NCBI GenBank assembly: GCA_029204045.2
Contig: CM055076.1
Coordinates: 20,276,269 to 20,340,268, forward strand
Source of the DNA: Tillandsia leiboldiana
Lineage: Eukaryota; Streptophyta; Magnoliopsida; Poales; Bromeliaceae
Length of the DNA: 64,000 nt
Reading direction: 5' to 3'
The translations under genes were made by a program, and so were the position numbers. Below, one piece after another: positions 31,976 to 42,160 of this stretch. Positions within the stretch are counted from its first letter, which is position 1; every line of letters starts with the position of its first letter. Under the pieces are notes generated by a model, which was not told the origin of the DNA, searched no databases, and saw only the letters and a program-made list of their open reading frames with translations.

Positions 31976-32880
31976 AAACTCTTTTTGAAACTCTTGCTTA
32001 GTTAGGTTTTGTTTTGTGTTTTTGTTCATTATCTATGCTTGCATAGAACATTAATTGAGCATTATTTTATTGACTTTACTGCATCCTTTTATATTTAGAA
32101 ATTTATTATGCTTTGGATATCATAATATTTCATTTGATGCAATGATCATTTATGTCAATTATCATCTTGTTTTGATCAAAGTCAATTTCTCTCTCGATGA
32201 TCTCTTGGTATAGTTTTTGTCTTATTTGACTGTTTAGTCGAGTATGAAATCGAGATCAATATTTGGTTGAATACTTTATATCTTAATAATTGATAGCCAA
32301 TTGAGGGGGAGTCAAAGAAAAGTATTAATGCTCAAAAGATGTGGAAAGAGTTACATCCCAATGAGGAGTGTGAAAACTACCACCACATGGAGGAAAGAGC
32401 TACCACCTCGGTCGTCCGAGTACTGTGTGCAGCTACCACATGTATACCAAGCAAGGTTTTCAAGTTTGATTAATTAAAATGCATGTTGAAATACTTGACT
32501 CTGTCAAATTTCAAGGTTGGTATAAGGTGGGTTTTTTAATGAAAGATGCTCAAAGAGCCACTCTCTTCAACAATTGACTAGATATATTATCTAATTTATC
32601 TGGGATTTCAGACATCTATTGATCTTGGTATTTCATTTCTTTACCGAATGATGATTTGATAAAGGCATACTCATAAGATCAAGTTAGATGTAATTGAAGG
32701 TGTTCAACTTTAGGGATTTAATTTTTATAAATTTTCGTTTCATTTGTTGGATGTTATTGATAGATTTGGTATACTACTTCTTGTTGTATGAAACGATGAT
32801 TTCATGGAAAGTTGATTACACCAAAGTGCGGACAAGCTTTTTCTTTTCTGGTTTTTTCTTAGAATTTCTCTGAATTTTCT
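31976..32880 (+). other. Non-coding region 3' of pol in copia element 1
   Basis: Collinear with the reverse complement of 37410-38300 in copia 2, including the TTGAGGGGGAGTC tract near 32302. No coding potential. Ends in the assembly gap. Confidence 0.7.
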
Positions 32881-32980
32881 NNNNNNNNNNNNNNNNNNNN
32901 NNNNNNNNNNNNNNNNNNNNNNNNNNNNNNNNNNNNNNNNNNNNNNNNNNNNNNNNNNNNNNNNNNNNNNNNNNNNNNNN
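32881..32980. other. Assembly gap of 100 N
   Basis: Exactly 100 unknown bases, a usual placeholder for a gap of unknown size. It separates two inverted copia copies, which could explain the assembly failure. Confidence 0.98.
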
Positions 32981-33332
32981 GAACGCCGTGTTCACCCATT
33001 TGTGGCAGCACGAGTCCCGAGGAAAACTTCGGGCCATAATTTACTTATCTAACATAGCCGAAACGCATTTTCGTTTCTTCGGCTCATCAAAACCCAAAAT
33101 AAACGCGAGCATCGCTGTAAGTGACCCCAAATTAGCCAAGGCACACAGTTGCGGCTTCGCAAATAGCTCGGAATAACTTTGGGCCAAACATTACTCTTAG
33201 AGGTAGTTATACTTAACTTTTAACCTATTCATCAAATATTAAAACATTGTATATCAAAGTGTCTCTGGACAGTGCTAGGACCCCAGGCTTGCCCTAGATG
33301 CAGCCCAGCCTGCTGGTTCAACCAGAACCACA
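32981..33332. other. Left part of an unclassified repeat interrupted by copia element 2
   Basis: Non-copia sequence between the gap and the copia 2 duplication CCACA (33328-33332). By the insertion junction it should be contiguous with 44769 onward. It contains TTCGGCTCAT and CCCGAGGAAAACTTCGGGCC. No coding region recognised. Confidence 0.5.
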
Positions 33333-34630
33333 TGTTGGGTTTATGTATAATTGGATCTAAATAGGGAAAAAATACCTAGAGGGGGTGAACAGGTGTAACA
33401 ATAAACACTCAAAAATCTTTGCGATATAAAACCCAATGCGGAAAAATAAATAACACGCAGAGATTTTTACGTGGAAAAACTCCAAACCGGAGTAAAAAAC
33501 CCAGGACCGATAACACGGTGAAATCCACTAGAATTAAAACACGTACAAGATGATATACCGTACTCACAGACGACTCAACCTTTTCCATACGCTCCTAGTT
33601 GATCTTCTCCGCTCGCTCCACGCGCTCTCTCGAATCCACGATTTGCGTCCAACGCCGAATCCACGACGTCCGACCGAATCCACGGTCTTCACCCAGTAGC
33701 ACGCTTCGAATCCACGAACGTACCTCGCTCCGAATCCACGAGAGCGGTAGCACCTTGATCCACAAGGCTACGCGAGTCCACGCGCCGATTTTGGGAAAAT
33801 CGTTGTTTTTTGGGTGGTGATGATCCGCCGAATACTTAGATTAGAAATAGATCGGAAATACCATCTAAGTATTCATTGATTTGATTCTACTCAAATGTGA
33901 GTATGAAAACTAGAATCAAATCAATCAATATAGATGAAGAAAGATAGATTTAATCTATAGATTTCCTTTCTTCTCTATTTGTGGATCTATCTAATTCGGT
34001 CGTCTTTTTCCCTTTTTTCGTGGGTTGCCCTAAAAGATGAATTAAAGGGTCTATATATAGGTTAGAAACCATTGGAAGAGGATAAGAATAAAAACTAACC
34101 TTTTCTGGAATTTTTCAGGACGGCGATCCGGATCGGACTTCGGCGATCCGGATTGCAGTAGCGAGACAACAGTTTCCAGAAAAACCAAGGTTCGGGATCC
34201 GGATCGAAGTGCCTGATCCGGATCGTTCATACAATTCACCAAACACCAACGTTCGGGATCCGATTGCAAAGCCTGATCCGGATCGTTCATGAAACATGTA
34301 AAACCAGTGTTCGGGATCCGGATCAAAGGAGGCTACGATCCGGATTGAACTGGTGTATGAACGAACACCCTTCGGGATCCGGATTGGAAAGTCTGATCCG
34401 GATCCTGAACATGTCCCATGTCCAGTTTTTGATTTTTATGCAATTAGAATTCATCCAAGTGTTTCTACACTATAAGAAGTATTCGGATCACCAAAAATAA
34501 TTAGTTAAATATACCTGATCCTTTTGAATTCTTCTTTCTTGAGATTGAGTTAAATGATCCAACTTTCTTTATCTTCAATCTTCAAGACTTAACCGAATTC
34601 ACGAAATACGCCAACTCAAATTCCGTAACA
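33333..34630 (-). repeat. 3' LTR of copia element 2
   Basis: 1,298 bp, TGTTGGGTTT to TTCCGTAACA in plus-strand reading. It differs from 43459-44763 mainly by one-base indels in homopolymers plus some substitutions. It contains the GATCCGGAT cluster (34124-34404) and a minus-strand TATATATAG box near 34051-34060. Confidence 0.92.
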
Positions 34631-34646
34631 ATCTCCCCTTTGGCGG
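34631..34646 (-). other. Polypurine tract of copia element 2
   Basis: The minus strand reads CCGCCAAAGGGGAGAT directly before the 3' LTR start TGTTACGG. Confidence 0.75.
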
Positions 34647-35310
34647 TTTCGTGACAAAACAAATCCACTCAAGAAAATTCAAAAAGATATTTTTGTTGCT
34701 ATCACCATACAACAAAATTTACAATGGAGATCCAAAATAAAATAGATACATGAGTTAAACTCCTAAAACAGACTCTAGACTTAGACATCTGTACTCTCTG
34801 CAAAAGAAATCATTCTTGACAAAAGAAATCGTTAGATACCTCAAGAATTTTATATCATTCAAAAACCACATACAGAGATGAAGTTTATACTCATTTATAC
34901 TTACCATGACATTTATACATTCAGATATGTAATTTGATCATAGTTAAAAACCAACATATCTCCTATGCAATCAAAATCCAAATGTCACAAAAATGTTAGT
35001 GAACATCAACTTGTTAGTTATATTACATGCCCAAATAGTTAGCAAATAGTTAGTCGAGGCATGCATGCAATCACAAAGAAAACCAAAAGTTGAAGTTCTA
35101 CTTACCTACTTACCTTCATAGTTCAACGACAATCAAGATTGTTCAAACTGTTCAAACACTCTCTCCCCCTTTTTGTCACAAAGTTAGCCAAAATTACCAA
35201 AAATGAGAGAAAAGTTAACAAGTTCAAAACCAAAACTGTGAGCTAAAAACTAAAAACTAAAACTTAAAACCTGCACAAGAAAAAATTAAAGATCTGCACA
35301 AGAAAGAGAA
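34647..35310. other. Non-coding region between the extra ORF and the polypurine tract of copia 2
   Basis: AT-rich internal sequence with no coding potential seen on either strand. Confidence 0.5.
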
Positions 35311-35314
35311 AAAA

Positions 35315-36705
35315 GAAGGATTACTCAGAATCATCCGAACTGATGCAGCCGAGTATTGGAAGATTTTCTTTAAACGTTTGTTCATGGATGACTGGTTCTT
35401 GTTGACCTTTTTTATTTCTTCCTTTACTTCAATCAGTTCATTTGAAATGCGTTCTTGCTCGTTGGAGAGCCTTTGCTGTTCTCTATAAATGGAGGTAACC
35501 GATGCATCATCATCGGATGTCGATGGAGGTGCTTGTTGTGCTGCAGGTGCTGGTTGGACTGGAGGTGCTGCTGGAGCAGAGGTTGTTGCTTGTTGTTGTG
35601 CTCTTCGTCGGTGAGGAGGTGATGGGGGCTCCTTGTTTTGTTGAGAGAGACTTTACAATAGTTGTTTCATTGATCGTTCCTAGACTTTGCATGTAGGAAC
35701 TCGCACTTGTGTCAGCTTTAAATTTTCGAAGAATGCGCATAATGATCATTGGATAAGGTAGTCTCTCTGAGGGTGAGCATGTTCCACATAGCGTGCCATC
35801 CTCGACCAGATGATGTAAGGAATATTTAAGTTTGCTCCCATTGCTGCTGTGGGGTTGCCAAGAGATAGAGGAAAACATCCTATCCCACCGAAGAACCTTT
35901 GTATTCATATTTGGAAGGACGTTATAACAGATAATGAAGTTCAAATAGCGATACTCTGGTCGCAGTTCTTTTGAAAAGACGGAGTTTCCTGCCGACAGAG
36001 TATCTGGAAGACAGATTCCATCAACTACCACTCTCCAGGAGTTGGTGGTGAAGGTTTGACACTTCATATAATGAGCCCCATCAGCTCTGGCCGTCATTCC
36101 TAACGCCTCTCCAATCAGTTGAGGGTTACTTGATCTTAACATTCTTGACCAATGTTTGGAATTCTCGACGTCCGCTCTCCTGATCAACTAGATAGCAGGC
36201 ATTTTGATAAAATTCTTACTGAGTGAAGACAATACCCAGTGGTCTCGGGAAGTTGCAAATGGGAGCAAGACCTGTCTGGTCATACAGAGTCCCAAAAAGC
36301 GAAGATCGTTCCTTCAAGGCTTTGACATTAACATGTCTTTCGCCAATGCATTCCCTGTTCTCAAAATCCTTTATCCTAGCAGAGCTGATAAAGTCTTGTG
36401 GAGGAGGCTGGCTAGCAACTGGTTGCTCAATGGAAATTCCTCGAGCACTCCCTCTCTTGCGAGCAACACTTTTTCTTCTTGTTTTCACAGAAGTTTCTTC
36501 CATGGAGCTTTTGCCCTTTTCAGCAGCAGTAGGCGGAGCCTTTGATGTTTCTGCAGGCGCTTTTCCTTTCGAAGCAGTGGTGCGTTTGCTTCAACTTGAA
36601 ACTCATCCCAATCGATCGATTCCGTCTCAGATTCCGTATCGGAATCATCTTTGTTTTCTTCGCCTTCTTAGCCTCTTGGGCTTGATAGTGTCTCTAGTAT
36701 GGCCA
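35315..36705 (-). pseudogene. Extra ORF of copia 2 in the Sirevirus env-like position, broken
   Basis: Reading the minus strand from about 36700, an acidic and K/P/A-rich segment (DTESETESIDWDEF) leads, after a one-base shift, into 36503-36216. A stop near 36216 and another shift precede a 225-residue frame (36187-35510). That region contains RYLNFIICYNVLPN and ERLPYPMIIMRILRKF, which resemble the 'putative plant transposon protein' domain found in many plant elements. A coiled-coil tail follows (EQERISNELIEVKEEIKKVN, about 35480-35380). I see no clear signal peptide or membrane segment, so calling it an envelope is not justified. Position after pol matches the extra ORF of SIRE1-type elements. 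Confidence 0.55.
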
Positions 36706-37145
36706 TAGTAGCCAGAAGAAAATGATCCAGGTGATCACCATTGCTACTAGTTTCTTGTGAAAAAGGAAATCCTGTGAGCAACAACTCAAGAACACGAAAA
36801 ATTGTTAATTTTCAAAAATTTGAAAATTTGTACCCAAACAATCATTATCGTGTAGAGAGACTAAGAATCAAATTAGTTTTGCAAAAGAATTTTAAAAATA
36901 GATCAATCGCATGATTTTGGAAATTTCCATTATATGCCCTAAAACCGAAATTTTTGAAATCGAAGGCCAAAAAATCCGTTTATCATTAGAATACCTAGCA
37001 TATAATCAAAACTAATCCACCCAGAGTTCTTATTTCAAAAAAATTTGATCAAAAACCATCCACAAACGAGAAAGATACGGAAATTCATCACGTTTTTTAG
37101 GAAGAATATGAAAAACTGTGAAAAACCGAGATTTTGATCAATAAA

Positions 37146-37383
37146 ACTTACTTGGAATCGAAGAACTTGAGTTTGAAAGCTTCCAAGATGGATGAATTCT
37201 AGAGAGAGAAGCTCTGGAGGACTTTTGAACAAAAGATTGAGGTAAAAGAAATCAAAACCCTTTTGTTCTATATAAACCCTAGCCGCGATCCGGATCAGTT
37301 CGTGATTACGATCCGGATCGGCTACCCGCAGAGAATACCTGCGTTCGGGATCCGGATCGGCTTGTCCAATCCGGATCGGATCC
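37146..37383 (-). promoter_or_regulatory. Internal promoter-like module upstream of the extra ORF of copia 2
   Basis: Four GATCCGGAT-type motifs (37287-37383) precede, in the minus direction, a TATATAG box (37269-37276). A CT-rich leader-like stretch (about 37200) and a GTAAGT splice-donor-like site (37151-37146) follow. The same motif array and TATA order is found in the LTRs. Inferred to drive a separate transcript of the extra ORF, whose coding begins about 450-500 bp downstream. Confidence 0.5.
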
Positions 37384-37409
37384 AACTTTTCTTCAGAAAA
37401 ATTCAGAAA

Positions 37410-38310
37410 ATCTAGGAAATCCAGAAAAATATTGTAAGCACTTTTGTGTATCAACTTTAAATGAAAATCATCGTTTCATACAACAAGAAATAGATTATGC
37501 CAAATCTATCAATAATATCCAACAAATGAAACGAAAATTTATAAAAATTAAATCCTTAAAGTTGAACAACTTCAATGACATCTAACTTGATCTTATGAGT
37601 ATGCCTTTATCAAATCATCAATTCGGTAAAGAAAATGAAATACAAAGATCAATAGATGTCTGAAATCCCAGATAATTAGATAATATATCTAGTCAATTTA
37701 TTGAAGAGAGTGGCTCTTTGAGCATCTTTCATTAAAATTCCCACCTTATACCAACCTTGAAATTTTGACAGAGTCAAGTATTCAACATGCCTTTTATTTA
37801 ATCAACTTGAAAAACCTTGCTTGGTATACATGTGGTAGCTGCACACAGTACTCGGACGACCGACGGTGGTAGCTCTTTCCTCCATGTGGTGGTAGTTTTC
37901 ACACTCCTCATTGGGATGTAACTCTTTCCACATCTTTTGAGCATAACACTTTTTCTTTGACTCCCCCTCAATTGGCTATCAATTATTTAAGATATAAAGT
38001 ATTCAGCCAAAAATTGATCTCGATTTCATACTCGACTAAACAGTCAAATAAGATAAAAACTATACCAAGAGATCATCGAGAGAGAAATTGACTTTGATCA
38101 AAACAAAGATGATTTAATTCACATAAATGATCATTGCATCAAATGAATTATTATGATATCCAAAGCATAATAAATTTCTAAACATATAAAGGATGTAGTT
38201 AAAGTCAATAAAAACTAATGCTCAATTAATGTTCTATGTCTAAGCATAGATACTGAACAAAAACACAAAAACAAAACCTAACCTAAACAAAGTTTCAAAA
38301 AGAGGTTATT
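37410..38310. other. Non-coding region 3' of pol in copia 2
   Basis: Collinear with 31976-32880 in reverse. It carries the GACTCCCCCTCAATTGG tract near 37960, a polypurine-like run on the minus strand that is not next to an LTR. No gene seen. Confidence 0.6.
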
Positions 38311-39691
38311 TCAAGGAAAGCATTCCAATTGCTTTACGCAATGAATAAAACGTTTTTGATCCAAAGGTTTTGTTAAAATGTCAGCTAATTGATCTTCAGT
38401 TGAAATGTAGGAAATTTGAAGAATATTTGATTCAACTAGCTCTCTAAGAAAATGATATCTAAGTTCAATGTGTTTTGTTCTAGAGTGCAACACAGGGTTT
38501 TTTGAAATGTTTATAGCACTAGTGTTGTCACATAAAACAGTTACCGAAGTTGCTGAAATCCGGAAGTCGCTCAACACGCTTTTCATCCAAATGAGTTGAG
38601 TTGAACAACTACCCGCTGAGATGTATTCCGCTTCGGCAGTCGAGAGTGCAATGCAGTTTTGCTTTTTACTATGCCATGCACAAGGCAATGGCCAAGATAA
38701 AAACATGCACCACTCGTACTTTTCCGATCATCCACAGATCCTGCCCAATCGGCATCTGAGTATCCAATAATATCTAGACTTGTTCCCATAGGATACCAAA
38801 TTCCGAAATTAATGGTTCCTTTGATGTACCGGATGATCCGTTTCACCGCTTTCAGGTGAACCTCCTTTGGTGCTGATTGATATCTCACGCAAATCCCAAC
38901 ACTAAAGGATATGTCCCGGGCGACTAGCTGTGAGGTAAAGTAGACTTCCAATCATGCTGCGATAAAGTTTCTCGTCTACATTCTCACTAAGAGATTCACT
39001 TCCTAATCCCTTATTGCTAGTTCCCATAGGAGTAGGAAAATCTTTAGAATCTTCTAATCCGAATTTTTTACCAACTCCTTTGCATACTTGGATTGACACA
39101 GATGGATGCCTTCACCATTTTGTTTCACTTGCAATCCAAGAAAGTATGTCAGTTCACCCATCATAGACATCTCAAATTCGCTTTCCATGGTTTCAGCGAA
39201 TTTAGAAGCATCATTATCCTTTGTTGCTCCAAATACAATGTCATCAACATAGATTTGTGCAACAATGAAGTTATTTTGATAATGCTTCACAAAGAGAGTC
39301 CTGTCTGCTCCCCCTCGAGTATAGCCCTTCTCCAAAAGGTGCTTTGTCAACCTTTCGTACCACGCTTGCGGTGCTTGTTTTAAACCGTAAAGAGCCTTCT
39401 TCAAACGAAAATATGGTTAGGTAGTTTACAGTCTACAAAACCTTTCGGTTGAGCCACATAAACTTCCTCATTTAAAAACCCATTTAAAAACGCGCTCTTA
39501 ACGTCCATTTGAAAGAGTTTTATTTTAAAGTGACAAGCAATAGCGAATAAGATACGAATGGACTCGAGTCTAGCTACAGGGGCGAACGGTTCATCAAAGT
39601 CTATACCTTCTATTTGAGAGTAGCCTTGAGCAACTAAACGTGCTTTATTCCTGATGATTGTACCATCCTCATTTTTCTTGTTCTTGAAAAT
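38311..39691 (-). pseudogene. RT C-terminal part and RNase H of copia 2, frameshifted
   Basis: Pieces in order on the minus strand: KSAFLNGFLNEEVYVAQPKG near 39500, ALYGLKQAPQAWYERL and YVDDIVFGA in 39404-39054, LYLTASRP near 38930, and the copia RNase H with ALSTAEAEYISAGS and ILTKPL in 38706-38311. The pieces sit in different frames and are separated by stops, so the product is not made as one protein. YVDD is the catalytic RT motif. A one-base frameshift just before the ALYGLKQ block is evident from the jump of frame. Confidence 0.8.
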
Positions 39692-42160
39692 CTATTTAGT
39701 ACCGATCACATTGTGTTGCTTCGGAGGCGTCGTTAATTCCCAGACTTTGTTGCATTCAAACTGATGGAGCTCTTCCTGCATTGCTTCAATCCAGTAGTCA
39801 TCCTGAAGAGCTTCATCGATATTCTTTGGTTCGATTATGGAAACGTAACAAGCGAATCCACAAACCAACTGTCTCCGAGTTTTAACTCCTTCTTGTGGGT
39901 CTCCAATGATGTTTGATTCAGGATGATCTTTGGAGATGCATAACGTTTGATGTAATGGAGTACTCGGAGGTATATGAGATGATTCCTGCACATCAGATAA
40001 ACTTGGAGAACCATTAGATGCATCATTAATATTGGAAGTATTATCATGAGAAGATGCATTTACAGGAGTATCATCATCAAGAGAGATATCAGGGGTAGAT
40101 TTATCAGATGCAAAGTGGAAAGCTTCATCTACTTTAACATTTATGGATTCTACAATCGTTTTAGATTCCAAGTTAAATACCCGATATGCTCTACTATTTG
40201 TAGAATAACCCATGAAAATCCCTTCGTCACTTCGAGAGTCAAATTTTCTAAGATTTTCGCGGTCACGTAAAATGTAACATCGACTCCCAAAGATGCGAAA
40301 ATATTTGATGTTGGGTTTTCTACAACACCATAGTTCATATGGTGTATTTAACGTCCCCGGGCGCAAATAAACTCGATTAATAACATAGATTGCAGTGTTC
40401 ACAGCTTCAGCCCAAAAATGTAGCGGTAAATTCCGGCTGTGAAGCATAACACGTGCCATCTCTTGTACAACCCTGTTTTTGCGCTCGACTACACCATTCT
40501 GTTGAGGTGTATAGGGTGCTGAGAATTCATGTTTAATGCCATTGGAAGTGCAAAAGTCAATGAATTTTGAATTTATGAATTCTCCACCTCTATCACTTCT
40601 AACACGAATGATCTTTTCATTCTTTTCAATCATAATATGAAGGCAAATCTCGTGAAAAGAATCAAAAGTATCAGCTTTCTCTTTTAAAAATGCTACCCAT
40701 GAGTATCTAGAGAAATCATCAATCAATAAGAAAATATACCATTTACCTCCCAAGGATGGTTGACGTGTCGGCCCCATAAGATCCATATGCAATAATTCCA
40801 AGGGTCGTTTGGTACCGACGTGATTCAAGTTCTTGTGTGCAGTCCTAGATTGTTTTTCCTTTTGACAACCACCACACACAATGTTTTGTTTAAGTGAAAG
40901 TTTAGGAACCCCCTTGACCACGTCTTTGTTTGAAATTCTAGCAAGTTCCTTAAAATTTATGTGACCTAGCCTTTCATGCCAAAGTGTTTCATTATTCAAA
41001 GAGGCTAAGTTACAATTTTCAGAAAATTTATTGGGAACAACATAACAATTGTTTTCAGATCTAACCCCTTTTAAAAAGAAAACATGGTCCTTATCAGTTA
41101 CAATGCATTCGACAGATGAAAAATTAACTGAAAAACCATTGTCACAAAGTTGACTGATACTTATGAGGTTAGTCTTAAGGCCATCAACAAATAACACATT
41201 ATTTAGAATCGGCCCATCTGGAATAGCTACTGTTCCTTTTCCAACAATTTTGGAAGACTGACCGTCTCCGAAAACTACAAGTCCTCCGGAGATTTTCTCA
41301 AAATTTTGAAAATAGTTTTTGTCACCGGTCATGTGACGAGAACAACCGCTATCCAGATACCAAGACGAATTATCATAAGCATGCAAGGAAATATTTGTAA
41401 CAAGACAAGGGAAAACTTCACCTTTGCGTACCCAAACCTTTCGAGTTTTGGTGTACGTCGGAAATGATTGTGAGGTTGATCCCTTTGGTGAAAGCGTCGT
41501 GTTTGATCCGTCGCTTTTCCTTGACGTCGTCGTCTTGTTTGATGAACTACCGAGGCTCTTTTCTTTTGAAGAATTTGCATTTGATTTCCGAGGAATCACC
41601 CTTTTGGTAGTCGTTGCAAGAAGTGCTTGAGTTGAGCGTTTGGCTCCCATCTTGCAATTTCTCCTTATGTGCCCTGCAATACCACAACGAAAACATACCT
41701 TGATGCTTGACGATTCCGAAGAGGGGGAAGTAGGTTTGTTGTCGTTGTTTGTCATCAATTCCGGTGTCGGAGGAGGAGATACCGACTGGGGCACAAAGAC
41801 TGTCCCAACCGAACTAAAATTGTCGTTAGTTCGATTGTATCCGAGGCCGAACTTGTTTGATTGACCAAGACCAAGAAGCTTATCCAACTTACTCCTTCCT
41901 GATGAAAATCGCTGTAAGTCATCCTTGAGTTGGAGAATGGTCTCTGTCATTTCCAATTTTTCCTGTCGAGCCTCGCCGTTGAGCTTCAAGAAGTAATTCG
42001 CTTTGTTCATCATATCTATATAATTCTTCTCGAGTTGCTCATTGGACTCTTGAAGGGAAACATTTATTTTAATCAGATCATCCCTTTCCACTTCAAGATC
42101 GGTCGAGAGAGAAGTTACCCTTTTTACTTCTTCTTCGAGATCCTGCAATCTCCCTCTCAA
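39692..42160 (-). CDS. gag C-terminus, protease, integrase and RT start of copia 2
   Basis: An 822-residue open frame. A coiled coil occupies about 1-95 and a zinc knuckle CFRCGIAGHIRRNC 156-169. Protease motif DSGCSRHMTG is at about 270, and a GAG-preintegrase zinc region (LWHERLGH to CGGC) spans 393-432. The integrase core has D460, D523 and E559, keeping the D,D-35-E spacing. RT begins near 775. The frame ends because the tryptophan expected in a GTKWIFKNK motif (TGG in copia 1) is TAG at 39691-39693. It overlaps the gag frame upstream by four bases, where one G is missing relative to copia 1 (AAGGGTTGAG versus AAGGGGTTGAG). Its first methionine is therefore not a true start. Confidence 0.85.
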   Translation of the reverse strand: MRGRLQDLEEEVKRVTSLSTDLEVERDDLIKINVSLQESNEQLEKNYIDMMNKANYFLKLNGEARQEKLEMTETILQLKDDLQRFSSGRSKLDKLLGLGQSNKFGLGYNRTNDNFSSVGTVFVPQSVSPPPTPELMTNNDNKPTSPSSESSSIKVCFRCGIAGHIRRNCKMGAKRSTQALLATTTKRVIPRKSNANSSKEKSLGSSSNKTTTSRKSDGSNTTLSPKGSTSQSFPTYTKTRKVWVRKGEVFPCLVTNISLHAYDNSSWYLDSGCSRHMTGDKNYFQNFEKISGGLVVFGDGQSSKIVGKGTVAIPDGPILNNVLFVDGLKTNLISISQLCDNGFSVNFSSVECIVTDKDHVFFLKGVRSENNCYVVPNKFSENCNLASLNNETLWHERLGHINFKELARISNKDVVKGVPKLSLKQNIVCGGCQKEKQSRTAHKNLNHVGTKRPLELLHMDLMGPTRQPSLGGKWYIFLLIDDFSRYSWVAFLKEKADTFDSFHEICLHIMIEKNEKIIRVRSDRGGEFINSKFIDFCTSNGIKHEFSAPYTPQQNGVVERKNRVVQEMARVMLHSRNLPLHFWAEAVNTAIYVINRVYLRPGTLNTPYELWCCRKPNIKYFRIFGSRCYILRDRENLRKFDSRSDEGIFMGYSTNSRAYRVFNLESKTIVESINVKVDEAFHFASDKSTPDISLDDDTPVNASSHDNTSNINDASNGSPSLSDVQESSHIPPSTPLHQTLCISKDHPESNIIGDPQEGVKTRRQLVCGFACYVSIIEPKNIDEALQDDYWIEAMQEELHQFECNKVWELTTPPKQHNVIGTK

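Larger units (their letters stand above)
25569..32880 (+). mobile_element. Sirevirus-like Ty1/copia element 1, 3'-truncated at the gap
   Basis: The 5' LTR, primer site, gag and pol match the second copia element (33333-44763) read in reverse. The match continues through the non-coding stretch after RNase H until the 100-N gap. Its 3' LTR and target duplication are not visible. Pol is broken by many single-base indels. Gag with a coiled coil, the iMet primer site, >1.2-kb LTRs and the GAG-preintegrase/integrase type fit the Sirevirus (Maximus) lineage. Confidence 0.8.

Noticed and set aside
32816..33037. Open frame spanning the N gap
   Set aside because: It is an artefact of translating N.
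37955..37975. Minus-strand GAGGGGGAGTC tract as the 3' polypurine tract of copia 2
   Set aside because: It is not next to an LTR; the tract at 34631-34646 directly borders the 3' LTR. It could be a secondary plus-strand priming site.
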